NCBI GenBank assembly: GCA_964020085.1
Contig: OZ026598.1
Coordinates: forward strand, 15,334,930-15,398,929
Length of the DNA stretch: 64,000 nt
Direction: 5' to 3'
Source: Micromussa lordhowensis
Taxonomy: Eukaryota; Cnidaria; Anthozoa; Scleractinia; Lobophylliidae
Below the pieces are notes generated by a model that was not told the DNA's origin, searched no databases, and worked only from the letters and a program-made list of their open reading frames with translations. Positions 1 through 9,777 of this stretch are shown here, in pieces. Positions within the stretch are counted from its first letter, which is position 1; the number at the start of each line of letters is the position of its first letter. The translations under genes were made by a program, and so were the position numbers.

Positions 1-49
1 GCAATGCACCAAGAAAATGTTTTCCGTTACGTTTAAATCATCTCCTTAA

Positions 50-154
50 AACCGGTTTGACCTGATCCCAACAAGCTATGTCCGCCATTTTGAATCATCA
101 AATCCAACCGGTCTCGAACCCAGTCTGACCGGTTTGACAGTGCACCCTCATTGG
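50..154 (+). promoter_or_regulatory. Upstream regulatory block of unit 1 (Grainyhead-like sites, YY1-like site, CCAAT box)
   Basis: Three copies of an ACCGGTYT motif sit at 50-57 (AACCGGTT, palindromic), 106-113 (AACCGGTC) and 127-134 (GACCGGTT). The 11-mer ACCGGTTTGAC is repeated exactly at 51-61 and 128-138. AACCGGTT is the published core of Grainyhead-family sites. TCCGCCATTTTG near 81-92 is a reverse-strand match to the YY1 core (AAAATGGCGGA). An inverted CCAAT box (ATTGG, 150-154) lies 32 bp upstream of TATA box 1, a normal spacing. The arrangement recurs in every unit except the two with a 213-bp deletion. Factor names rest on motif resemblance only. Confidence 0.5.
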
Positions 155-181
155 TTCTCAGACAAGTCTTTGTTCTTTCTC

Positions 182-228
182 TATATAAGCGCGATATCAC
201 CCGGATGGTTGGGCGGTACGTTCACTCC
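182..228 (+). promoter_or_regulatory. TATA box 1 and possible initiator, unit 1
   Basis: TATATAAG at 182-189 is a strong TATA element behind the CCAAT box. The best initiator match is TCACTCC (222-228, fits YYANWYY). Its A lies 42 bp from the TATA start, longer than the usual ~30, so the start site is uncertain. TATA 1 is present in nearly all units. It is changed to TATATACG in the unit starting at 34598 and deleted in the units starting at 41797 and 51662. It would give a long leader with several upstream ATGs, so it may drive a separate or 5'-spliced transcript. Confidence 0.5.
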
Positions 229-259
229 AATACAACACACACATCTCTCTTAAAAACTC

Positions 260-376
260 ATGCAATATTCAATAATAAAACCCTTAAAACAATACATGTT
301 TAACAGTATTCTCTCTCTCAATTTCCTTCACATGTACCTACATGGCCTGCATCTGAATGTGAATGCAGGTTCATAA
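260..376 (+). other. Leader ORF, 38 codons, unit 1
   Basis: The first ATG downstream of TATA box 1 opens 38 codons ending at TAA 374-376. The start context is weak (C at -3). The frame tolerates variation: a Pro/Leu polymorphism at codon 8, an in-frame 24-bp deletion in the unit starting at 18794, and loss of the stop in the unit starting at 34598 (63 codons, 34857-35048). A possible donor (CAG/GTTCAT at 368/369) lies just before the stop and could splice this leader to the region before the main start codon. I do not recognise the peptide. It may simply be an upstream ORF or untranslated leader. Confidence 0.2.
346..369 (+). other. Inverted repeat / hairpin in the leader, unit 1
   Basis: CCTGCAT (346-352) and ATGCAGG (363-369) are perfect reverse complements around a 10-nt loop. 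They could form a 7-bp stem in a transcript from TATA box 1. The hairpin ends at the possible donor CAG/GT. It is kept in all units I compared, including the two that lost TATA box 1. Confidence 0.4.
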
Positions 377-475
377 TGGGTAGAAAGCGTGCAAGACTTT
401 CATGCCAAATGGACAGCGACATCTTTGAGTCCTCAGCTTCTTCCGCTATAGTTTTCCCCTTCTTCTGGTCTCTTC

Positions 476-515
476 TATAAAATGTTTTCCACAATCAAAC
501 TAGCAACACCACATT
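476..515 (+). promoter_or_regulatory. TATA box 2 with perfect initiator, unit 1: likely promoter of the two-exon gene
   Basis: TATAAAA at 476-482 is the canonical metazoan TATA box. CCACATT at 509-515 matches YYANWYY exactly, with its A (511) 35 bp from the TATA start. Transcription from here would leave a 113-nt leader before the AAAATGG start at 624, with one five-codon upstream ORF (ATG at 547). The element is present in every unit, including those without TATA box 1. The 6-bp insertions near 9208 and 12091 fall between TATA and initiator. Confidence 0.5.
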
Positions 516-623
516 CTATCGCGCGCGCAAGATCGCAACGTTTATTATGACACAGTCACTTTAGTCTTCAGAACAAATTCAGGTTTTCCGTTGTGGCTGG
601 AGTTTCGGCTGTCAACACAGAAA

Positions 624-1059
624 ATGGTTTTCGTCACTTGCTGGTTAGCGTTCATTGCTGTCAGCAATGTCATTGGACACTTTACTAAGAATCGCTGCGA
701 TGAAAGGTAAGGGTAAATAACAAAGATAATAGTTTTCTAATGTCGAATGAGGGAAAAAAAAAAAAACTATTTCAACTCCGCAAACTGCTTCTCCAATGGC
801 AGCGGCTTGTTGTAAAAGTTCCACGACTTTAGTTTTTTGTTAGTATTATCGCAAGAAGAAGCAACTTTCAAGATTTATTTTATTAATATTCTAAATTGCG
901 TTTACAAAATATAATGAGACCAGCCGTTATGAGAAGAAAGATCAGTTTGCCTTATCGGTGGACCGTGTCCATGGCGACAGTGTAAACAAAAGGGTCGCGT
1001 GGCGAGTTGGCGCGGAACATTTGTTGCCGGTTTTCAGTGTCACGCCATTCAAAATATAA
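624..1059 (+). CDS. Two-exon gene for a 72-residue secreted-peptide-like protein (unit 1, reference copy)
   Basis: Exon 1 is 624-706 and exon 2 is 924-1059. The start AAAATGG is an optimal Kozak context. Residues 1-18 look like a signal peptide: a hydrophobic run around Leu8-Ile17 after Met-Val-Phe-Val, with likely cleavage near Gly18. Exon 1 ends at AAAG/GTAAGG. Read unspliced, it stops after 28 codons inside the donor. Exon 2 follows a CAG acceptor (921-923) and joins in the same phase (AG + C = Ser28), then stays open to TAA at 1057-1059. The predicted mature part has one Cys (Cys25), many basic residues and a Lys50-Arg51 pair that could release a 21-residue C-terminal peptide. I recognise no family. 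Function is unknown; a secreted signalling, defence or venom peptide is conceivable but untested. An alternative acceptor (GAG at 916-918) would give a different, shorter C-terminus. Confidence 0.5.
653..669 (+). other. Perfect hairpin inside exon 1, unit 1
   Basis: CATTGCT (653-659) and AGCAATG (663-669) are reverse complements with a 3-nt loop. A second short palindrome, ATCGC-T-GCGAT, lies at 691-701. The 42-bp duplication seen in three units contains the first hairpin, and the 4-bp TAGC insertion seen in six units falls in the second. The hairpins may therefore promote replication slippage. Confidence 0.5.
707..923 (+). other. Predicted intron of the two-exon gene, unit 1
   Basis: GTAAGG donor at 707-712 and CAG acceptor at 921-923. 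Branch-like sequences are TATTAAT (881-887) and TTCTAAAT (889-896), 29-37 bp before the acceptor. The stretch is AT-rich. An A-run after GAGGG (about 754-766) varies in length between units and explains most 1-2 bp length differences. The intron also holds a T-run that gains one T in the units starting at 40358 and 50223. Other AG dinucleotides (for example after CCAATGG) could serve as acceptors, but the frames they open are shorter. Confidence 0.45.
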
Positions 1060-1279
1060 ATCAAAACTGTTCAGTAGATGAAGTCCAGAATCTGAGAAAA
1101 GAAAGAAGGTAACTATAGCAAAGACTCTCGCCAAGATCCAGGTCACAGCAATTTTTCTTCTGCAAGATACGCGGAGAAGCCAAATTTATAGAGATTTGTC
1201 GGCCGGAAACCAACAGAAACATCTTTCACTGAGGTTTGCTACAAAAGGAGAAATTTATCTCTCGAGGAACTCAAAAACG

Positions 1280-1375
1280 ATTAAAATAATACGAGAGTAA
1301 TTGCGAATTAAAGCTCAAATGATTTCGATTAGGACAGTGTAACAATAGGTAGTTGTTCTAACTTATGTTCTTGTG
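1280..1375 (+). terminator. Possible polyadenylation region, unit 1
   Basis: ATTAAA occurs at 1280-1285 and 1307-1312, 220-250 bp after the predicted stop. TTGTTC (1353-1358) and TATGTTCTTGTG (1364-1375) follow as a GT-rich downstream element. Together they resemble an animal cleavage and polyadenylation site. No AATAAA lies on this strand between exon 2 and the unit end. Confidence 0.35.
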
Positions 1376-2062
1376 AAGAAATGTCTAACTATGGTGATAC
1401 GTTTTGTTTATAAACGGCTGAGAACTTTGATAGATTCCAGCAATGCACCAAGGAAATGTTTTCCGTTACGTTTAAATCATCTCCTTAAAACCGGTTTGAC
1501 CTGATCCCAACAAGCTATGTCCGCCATTTTGAATCATCAAATCCAACCGGTCTCGAACCCAGTCTGACCGGTTTGACAGTGCACCCTCATTGGTTCTCAG
1601 ACAAGTCTTTGTTCTTTCTCTATATAAGCGCGATATCACCCGGATGGTTGGGCGGTACGTTCACTCCAATACAACACACACATCTCTCTTAAAAACTCAT
1701 GCAATATTCAATAATAAAACCCTTAAAACAATACATGTTTAACAGTATTCTCTCTCTCAATTTCCTTCACATGTACCTACATGGCCTGCATCTGAATGTG
1801 AATGCAGGTTCATAATGGGTAGAAAGCGTGCAAGACTTTCATGCCAAATGGACAGCGACATCTTTGAGTCCTCAGCTTCTTCCGCTATAGTTTTCCCCTT
1901 CTTCTGGTCTCTTCTATAAAATGTTCTCCACAATCAAACTAGCAACACCACATTCTATCGCGCGCGCAAGATCGCAACGTTTATTATGACACAGTCACTT
2001 TAGTCTTCAGAACAAATTCAGGTTTTCCGTTGTGGCTGGAGTTTCGGCTGTCAACACAGAAA

Positions 2063-2498
2063 ATGGTTTTCGTCACTTGCTGGTTAGCGTTCATTGCTGT
2101 CAGCAATGTCATTGGACACTTTACTAAGAATCGCTGCGATGAAAGGTAAGGGTAAATAACAAAGATAATAGTTTTCTAATGTCGAATGAGGGAAAAAAAA
2201 ATAAACTATTTCAACTCCGCAAACTGCTTCTCCAATGGCAGCGGCTTGTTGTAAAAGTTCCACGACTTTAGTTTTTTGTTAGTATTATCGCAAGAAGAAG
2301 CAACTTTCAAGATTTATTTTATTAATATTCTAAATTGCGTTTACAAAATATAATGAGACCAGCCGTTATGAGAAGAAAGATCAGTTTGCCTTATCGGTGG
2401 ACCGTGTCCATGGCGACAGTGTAAACAAAAGGGTCGCGTGGCGAGTTGGCGCGGAACATTTGTTGCCGGTTTTCAGTGTCACGCCATTCAAAATATAA
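2063..2498 (+). CDS. Two-exon secreted-peptide-like gene, unit 2 (intact)
   Basis: Exons 2063-2145 and 2363-2498. Donor, acceptor, phase and stop are as in the reference copy at 624-1059. I see no coding change. Confidence 0.5.
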
Positions 2499-2553
2499 AT
2501 CAAAACTGTTCCGTAGATGAAGTCCAGAATCTGAGAAAAGAAAGAAGGTAACT

Positions 2554-2739
2554 ATGGCAAAGACTCTCGCCAAGATCCAGGTCACAGCAATTTTTCTTCT
2601 GCAAGATACGCGGAGAAGCCAAATTTATAGAGATTTGTCGGCCGGAAACCAACAGAAACATCTTTCACTGAGGTTTGCTACAAAAGGAGAAATTTATCTC
2701 TCGAGGAACTCAAAAACGATTAAAATAATACGAGAGTAA
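2554..2739 (+). other. 61-codon ORF in the 3' part of each unit (example from unit 2)
   Basis: An ATG with good context (A at -3, G at +4) opens 61 codons of a very basic sequence with a mildly hydrophobic N-terminus. It lies after the predicted stop of the two-exon gene, where a 3' UTR is expected. It is intact in all full units except the first, where ATG is ATA. Between-unit changes are Thr4Ser/Ile, Arg21Ser, Gly31Ala, Ser50Thr and Thr55Ala, with only one synonymous change (codon 10 in the unit starting at 48781). This gives no sign of purifying selection. It is probably a chance ORF, but translation cannot be excluded. Confidence 0.15.
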
Positions 2740-3501
2740 TTGCGAATTAAAGCTCAAATGATTTCGATTAGGACAGTGTAACAATAGGTAGTTGTTCTAA
2801 CTTATGTTCTTGTGAAGAAATGTCTAACTAAGGTGATACGTTTTGTTTATAAACGGCTGAGAACTTTGATAGATTCCAGCAATGCACCAAGGAAATGTTT
2901 TCCGTTACGTTTAAATCATCTCCTTAAAACCGGTTTGACCTGATCCCAACAAGCTATGTCCGCCATTTTGAATCATCAAATCCAACCGGTCTCGAACCCA
3001 GTCTGACCGGTTTGACAGTGCACCCTCATTGGTTCTCAGACAAGTCTTTGTTCTTTCTCTATATAAGCGCGATATCACCCGGATGGTTGGGCGGTACGTT
3101 CACTCCAATACAACACACACATCTCTCTTAAAAACTCATGCAATATTCAATAATAAAACCCTTAAAACAATACATGTTTAACAGTATTCTCTCTCTCAAT
3201 TTCCTTCACATGTACCTACATGGCCTGCATCTGAATGTGAATGCAGGTTCATAATGGGTAGAAAGCGTGCAAGACTTTCATGCCAAATGGACAGCGACAT
3301 CTTTGAGTCCTCAGCTTCTTCCGCTATAGTTTTCCCCTTCTTCTGGTCTCTTCTATAAAATGTTCTCCACAATCAAACTAGCAACACCACATTCTATCGC
3401 GCGCGCAAGATCGCAACGTTTATTATGACACAGTCACTTTAGTCTTCAGAACAAATTCAGGTTTTCCGTTGTGGCTGGAGTTTCGGCTGTCAACACAGAA
3501 A

Positions 3502-3935
3502 ATGGTTTTCGTCACTTGCTGGTTAGCGTTCATTGCTGTCAGCAATGTCATTGGACACTTTACTAAGAATCGCTGCGATGAAAGGTAAGGGTAAATAACA
3601 AAGATAATAGTTTTCTAATGTCGAATGAGGGAAAAAAATAAACTATTTCAACTCCGCAAACTGCTTCTCCAATGGCAGCGGCTTGTTGTAAAAGTTCCAC
3701 GACTTTAGTTTTTTGTTAGTATTATCGCAAGAAGAAGCAACTTTCAAGATTTATTTTATTAATATTCTAAATTGCGTTTACAAAATATAATGAGACCAGC
3801 CGTTATGAGAAGAAAGATCAGTTTGCCTTATCGGTGGACCGTGTCCATGGCGACAGTGTAAACAAAAGGGTCGCGTGGCGAGTTGGCGCGGAACATTTGT
3901 TGCCGGTTTTCAGTGTCACGCCATTCAAAATATAA
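3502..3935 (+). CDS. Two-exon secreted-peptide-like gene, unit 3 (intact)
   Basis: Exons 3502-3584 and 3800-3935. The intron A-run is shorter than in unit 1. The coding sequence is unchanged. Confidence 0.5.
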
Positions 3936-4938
3936 ATCAAAACTGTTCCGTAGATGAAGTCCAGAATCTGAGAAAAGAAAGAAGGTAACTATGGCAAAGA
4001 CTCTCGCCAAGATCCAGGTCACAGCAATTTTTCTTCTGCAAGATACGCGGAGAAGCCAAATTTATAGAGATTTGTCGGCCGGAAACCAACAGAAACATCT
4101 TTCACTGAGGTTTGCTACAAAAGGAGAAATTTATCTCTCGAGGAACTCAAAAACGATTAAAATAATACGAGAGTAATTGCGAATTAAAGCTCAAATGATT
4201 TCGATTAGGACAGTGTAACAATAGGTAGTTGTTCTAAGTTATGTTCTTGTGAAGAAATGTCTAACTAAGGTGATACGTTTTGTTTATAGACGGCTGAGAA
4301 CTTTGATAGATTCCAGCAATGCACCAAGGAAATGTTTTCCGTTACGTTTAAATCATCTCCTTAAAACCGGTTTGACCTGATCCCAACAAGCTATGTCCGC
4401 CATTTTGAATCATCAAATCCAACCGGTCTCGAACCCAGTCTGACCGGTTTGACAGTGCACCCTCATTGGTTCTCAGACAAGTCTTTGTTCTTTCTCTATA
4501 TAAGCGCGATATCACCCGGATGGTTGGGCGGTACGTTCACTCCAATACAACACACACATCTCTCTTAAAAACTCATGCAATATTCAATAATAAAACCCTT
4601 AAAACAATACATGTTTAACAGTATTCTCTCTCTCAATTTCCTTCACATGTACCTACATGGCCTGCATCTGAATGTGAATGCAGGTTCATAATGGGTAGAA
4701 AGCGTGCAAGACTTTCATGCCAAATGGACAGCGACATCTTTGAGTCCTCAGCTTCTTCCGCTATAGTTTTCCCCTTCTTCTGGTCTCTTCTATAAAATGT
4801 TTTCCACAATCAAACTAGCAACACCACATTCTATCGCGCGCGCAAGATCGCAACGTTTATTATGACACAGTCACTTTAGTCTTCAGAACAAATTCAGGTT
4901 TTCCGTTGTGGCTGGAGTTTCGGCTGTCAACACAGAAA

Positions 4939-5414
4939 ATGGTTTTCGTCACTTGCTGGTTAGCGTTCATTGCTGTCAGCAATGTCATTGGACACTTTAC
5001 TAAGGCGTTCATTGCTGTCAGCAATGTCATTGGACACTTTACTAAGAATCGCTGCGATGAAAGGTAGGGGTAAATAACAAAGATAATAGTTTTCTAATGT
5101 CGAATGAGGGAAAAAAATAAACTATTTCAACTCCGCAAACTGCTTCTCCAATGGCAGCGGCTTGTTGTAAAAGTTCCACGACTTTAGTTTTTTGTTAGTA
5201 TTATCGCAAGAAGAAGCAACTTTCAAGATTTATTTTATTAATATTCTAAATTGCGTTTACAAAATATAATGAGACCAGCCGTTATGAGAAGAAAGATCAG
5301 TTTGCCTTATCGGTGGACCGTGTCCATGGCGACAGTGTAAACAAAAGGGTCGCGTGGCGAGTTGGCGCGGAACATTTGTTGCCGGTTTTCAGTGTCACGC
5401 CATTCAAAATATAA
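4939..5414 (+). CDS. Two-exon gene, unit 4, with in-frame 14-codon duplication
   Basis: Exons 4939-5063 and 5279-5414. A 42-bp tandem duplication (4963-5004 and 5005-5046) repeats residues 9-22, doubling part of the hydrophobic segment but keeping frame, for an 86-residue product. The donor is GTAGGG instead of GTAAGG, still GT and usable but weaker. Confidence 0.45.
4963..5046 (+). repeat. 42-bp tandem duplication in exon 1, unit 4
   Basis: Two adjacent identical 42-bp copies spanning the exon 1 hairpin. The length is a multiple of three. Confidence 0.95.
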
Positions 5415-6417
5415 ATCGAAACTGTTCAGTAGATGAAGTCCAGAATCTGAGAAAAGAAAGAAGGTAACTATGGCAAAGACTCTCGCCAAGATCCAGGTCA
5501 CAGCAATTTTTCTTCTGCAAGATACGCGGAGAAGCCAAATTTATAGAGATTTGTCGGCCGGAAACCAACAGAAACATCTTTCACTGAGGTTTGCTACAAA
5601 AGGAGAAATTTATCTCTCGAGGAACTCAAAAACGATTAAAATAATACGAGAGTAATTGCGAATTAAAGCTCAAATGATTTCGATTAGGACAGTGTAACAA
5701 TAGGTAGTTGTTCTAACTCATTTTCTTGTGAAGAAATGTCTAACTAAGGTGATACGTTTTGTTTATAGGCGGCTGAGAACTTTGATAGATTCCAGCAATG
5801 CACCAAGGAAATGTTTTCCGTTACGTTTAAATCATCTCCTTAAAACCGGTTTGACCTGATCCCAACAAGCTATGTCCGCCAATTTGAATCATCAAATCCA
5901 ACCGGTCTCGAACCCAGTCTGACCGGTTTGACAGTGCACCCTCATTGGTTCTCAGACAAGTCTTTGTTCTTTCTCTATATAAGCGCGATATCACCCGGAT
6001 GGTTGGGCGGTACGTTCACTCCAATACAACACACACATCTCTCTTAAAAACTCATGCAATATTCAATAATAAAACTCTTAAAACAATACATGTTTAACAG
6101 TATTCTCTCTCTCAATTTCCTTCACATGTACCTACATGGCCTGCATCTGAATGTGAATGCAGGTTCATAATGGGTAGAAAGCGTGCAAGACTTTCATGCC
6201 AAATGGACAGCGACATCTTTGAGTCCTCAGCTTCTTCCGCTATAGTTTTCCCCTTCTTCTGGTCTCTTCTATAAAATGTTCTCCACAATCAAACTAGCAA
6301 CACCACATTCTATCGCGCGCGCAAGATCGCAACGTTTATTATGACACAGTCACTTTAGTCTTCAGAACAAATTCAGGTTTTCCGTTGTGGCTGGAGTTTC
6401 GGCTGTCAACACAGAAA

Positions 6418-6853
6418 ATGGTTTTCGTCACTTGCTGGTTAGCGTTCATTGCTGTCAGCAATGTCATTGGACACTTTACTAAGAATCGCTGCGATGAAAG
6501 GTAAGGGTAAATAACAAAGATAATAGTTTTCTAATGTCGAATGAGGGAAAAAAAAATAAACTATTTCAACTCCGCAAACTGCTTCTCCAATGGCAGCGGC
6601 TTGTTGTAAAAGTTCCACGACTTTAGTTTTTTGTTAGTATTATCGCAAGAAGAAGCAACTTTCAAGATTTATTTTATTAATATTCTAAATTGCGTTTACA
6701 AAATATAATGAGACCAGCCGTTATGAGAAGAAAGATCAGTTTGCCTTATCGGTGGACCGTGTCCATGGCGACAGTGTAAACAAAAGGGTCGCTTGGCGAG
6801 TTGGCGGGGAACATTTGTTGCCGGTTTTCAGTGTCACGCCATTCAAAATATAA
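6418..6853 (+). CDS. Two-exon gene, unit 5 (intact, one substitution)
   Basis: Exons 6418-6500 and 6718-6853. Exon 2 has Ala53 GCG to GCT (synonymous) and Ala58 GCG to GGG (Ala58Gly). Ala58Gly is the only amino-acid replacement I found in exon 2 of an otherwise intact copy. Confidence 0.48.
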
Positions 6854-7856
6854 ATCAAAACTGTTCCGTAGATGAAGTCCAGAATCTGAGAAAAGAAAGA
6901 AGGTAACTATGGCAAAGAGTCTCGCCAAGATCCAGGTCACAGCAATTTTTCTTCTGCAAGATACGCGGAGAAGCCAAATTTATAGAGATTTGTCGGCCGG
7001 AAACCAACAGAAACATCTTTCACTGAGGTTTGCTACAAAAGGAGAAATTTATCTCTCGAGGAACTCAAAAACGATTAAAATAATACGAGAGTAATTGCGA
7101 ATTAAAGCTCAAATGATTTCGATTAGGACAGTGTAACAATAGGTAGTTGTTCTAACTTATGTTCTTGTGAAGAAATGTCTAACTAAGGTGATACGTTTTG
7201 TTTATAAACGGCTGAGAACTTTGATAGATTCCAGCAATGCACCAAGGAAATGTTTTCCGTTACGTTTAAATCATCTCCTTAAAACCGGTTTGACCTGATC
7301 CCAACAAGCTATGTCCGCCATTTTGAATCATCAAATCCAACCGGTCTCGAACCCAGTCTGACCGGTTTGACAGTGCACCCTCATTGGTTCTCAGACAAGT
7401 CTTTGTTCTTTCTCTATATAAGCGCGATATCACCCGGATGGTTGGGCGGTACGTTCACTCCAATACAACACACACATCTCTCTTAAAAACTCATGCAATA
7501 TTCAATAATAAAACCCTTAAAACAATACATGTTTAACAGTATTCTCTCTCTCAATTTCCTTCACATGTACCTACATGGCCTGCATCTGAATGTGAATGCA
7601 GGTTCATAATGGGTAGAAAGCGTGCAAGACTTTCATGCCAAATGGACAGCGACATCTTTGAGTCCTCAGCTTCTTCCGCTATAGTTTTCCCCTTCTTCTG
7701 GTCTCTTCTATAAAATGTTCTCCACAATCAAACTAGCAACACCACATTCTATCGCGCGCGCAAGATCGCAACGTTTATTATGACACAGTCACTTTAGTCT
7801 TCAGAACAAATTCAGGTTTTCCGTTGTGGCTGGAGTTTCGGCTGTCAACATAGAAA

Positions 7857-8332
7857 ATGGTTTTCGTCACTTGCTGGTTAGCGTTCATTGCTGTCAGCAA
7901 TGTCATTGGACACTTTACTAAGGCGTTCATTGCTGTCAGCAATGTCATTGGACACTTTACTAAGAATCGCTGCGATGAAAGGTAAGGGTAAATAACAAAG
8001 ATAATAGTTTTCTAATGTCGAATGAGGGAAAAAAATAAACTATTTCAACTCCGCAAACTGCTTCTCCAATGGCAGCGGCTTGTTGTAAAAGTTCCACGAC
8101 TTTAGTTTTTTGTTAGTATTATCGCAAGAAGAAGCAACTTTCAAGATTTATTTTATTAATATTCTAAATTGCGTTTACAAAATATAATGAGACCAGCCGT
8201 TATGAGAAGAAAGATCAGTTTGCCTTATCGGTGGACCGTGTCCATGGCGACAGTGTAAACAAAAGGGTCGCGTGGCGAGTTGGCGCGGAACATTTGTTGC
8301 CGGTTTTCAGTGTCACGCCATTCAAAATATAA
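7857..8332 (+). CDS. Two-exon gene, unit 6, with in-frame 14-codon duplication
   Basis: Exons 7857-7981 and 8197-8332. It carries the same 42-bp duplication as unit 4 (7881-7922 and 7923-7964), but here the donor is normal GTAAGG. Units 4-5 and 6-7 look like a duplicated dimer. Confidence 0.45.
7881..7964 (+). repeat. 42-bp tandem duplication in exon 1, unit 6
   Basis: Identical in extent to the duplication at 4963-5046, so probably copied with its unit. Confidence 0.95.
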
Positions 8333-9341
8333 ATCGAAACTGTTCAGTAGATGAAGTCCAGAATCTGAGAAAAGAAAGAAGGTAACTATGGCAAAGACTC
8401 TCGCCAAGATCCAGGTCACAGCAATTTTTCTTCTGCAAGATACGCGGAGAAGCCAAATTTATAGAGATTTGTCGGCCGGAAACCAACAGAAACATCTTTC
8501 ACTGAGGTTTGCTACAAAAGGAGAAATTTATCTCTCGAGGAACTCAAAAACGATTAAAATAATACGAGAGTAATTGCGAATTAAAGCTCAAATGATTTCG
8601 ATTAGGACAGTGTAACAATAGGTAGTTGTTCTAACTCATTTTCTTGTGAAGAAATGTCTAACTAAGGTGATACGTTTTGTTTATAGGCGGCTGAGAACTT
8701 TGATAGATTCCAGCAATGCACCAAGGAAATGTTTTCCGTTACGTTTAAATCATCTCCTTAAAACCGGTTTGACCTGATCCCAACAAGCTATGTCCGCCAA
8801 TTTGAATCATCAAATCCAACCGGTCTCGAACCCAGTCTGACCGGTTTGACAGTGCACCCTCATTGGTTCTCAGACAAGTCTTTGTTCTTTCTCTATATAA
8901 GCGCGATATCACCCGGATGGTTGGGCGGTACGTTCACTCCAATACAACACACACATCTCTCTTAAAAACTCATGCAATATTCAATAATAAAACTCTTAAA
9001 ACAATACATGTTTAACAGTATTCTCTCTCTCAATTTCCTTCACATGTACCTACATGGCCTGCATCTGAATGTGAATGCAGGTTCATAATGGGTAGAAAGC
9101 GTGCAAGACTTTCATGCCAAATGGACAGCGACATCTTTGAGTCCTCAGCTTCTTCCGCTATAGTTTTCCCCTTCTTCTGGTCTCTTCTATAAAATGTTCT
9201 CCACAATCAAAATCAAACTAGCAACACCACATTCTATCGCGCGCGCAAGATCGCAACGTTTATTATGACACAGTCACTTTAGTCTTCAGAACAAATTCAG
9301 GTTTTCCGTTGTGGCTGGAGTTTCGGCTGTCAACACAGAAA

Positions 9342-9777
9342 ATGGTTTTCGTCACTTGCTGGTTAGCGTTCATTGCTGTCAGCAATGTCATTGGACACTT
9401 TACTAAGAATCGCTGCGATGAAAGGTAAGGGTAAATAACAAAGATAATAGTTTTCTAATGTCGAATGAGGGAAAAAAAAATAAACTATTTCAACTCCGCA
9501 AACTGCTTCTCCAATGGCAGCGGCTTGTTGTAAAAGTTCCATGACTTTAGTTTTTTGTTAGTATTATCGCAAGAAGAAGCAACTTTCAAGATTTATTTTA
9601 TTAATATTCTAAATTGCGTTTACAAAATATAATGAGACCAGCCGTTATGAGAAGAAAGATCAGTTTGCCTTATCGGTGGACCGTGTCCATGGCGACAGTG
9701 TAAACAAAAGGGTCGCTTGGCGAGTTGGCGCGGAACATTTGTTGCCGGTTTTCAGTGTCACGCCATTCAAAATATAA
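9342..9777 (+). CDS. Two-exon gene, unit 7 (intact)
   Basis: Exons 9342-9424 and 9642-9777. Ala53 is GCT (synonymous), shared with unit 5. A 6-bp insertion upstream (AATCAAAATCAAACTAG near 9205) lies between TATA box 2 and the initiator. Confidence 0.48.

Noticed and set aside
105..125. tRNA-like B box on the minus strand (GGTTCGAGACC)
   Set aside because: No A box at the right distance, no tRNA fold and no Pol III T-run terminator placed suitably. Probably chance.
569..652. Leader ORF spliced via CAG/GTTCAT to the TTCAG acceptor at 569-571, giving a short Cys-containing C-terminus
   Set aside because: The phase matches, but the donor is weak. Units 15 and 16 have a 1-bp insertion in that exon and unit 44 loses its stop, so the frame is not maintained. 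It could still be a 5'-UTR splice.
684..845. Spliced-leader RNA gene (short exon, GTAAGG donor, T-run resembling an Sm site)
   Set aside because: The T-run lacks a proper RAU4-6GR Sm site and the donor is missing in four units. A strong coding frame also crosses the exon.
952..1146. Minus-strand 64-codon ORF present in almost every unit, with a hydrophobic N-terminus, possible upstream acceptors (TTGCAG, TTTTCTCAG) and AATAAA downstream on that strand
   Set aside because: It starts at GTG, not ATG, and lies antisense to exon 2. Most between-unit changes are replacements, including Arg to Pro, Val to Asp, and Glu-Trp to Lys-Arg in unit 44. It has a nonsense codon in unit 38. The exon 2 frame explains the same changes better. 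A last exon of an antisense gene is not fully excluded.
2554..2739. 61-codon plus-strand ORF (MAKT start) as the main gene of the unit
   Set aside because: Changes between units are about six replacements to one synonymous, its start is lost in unit 1, and it falls where a 3' UTR is expected. Kept only as a low-confidence feature.
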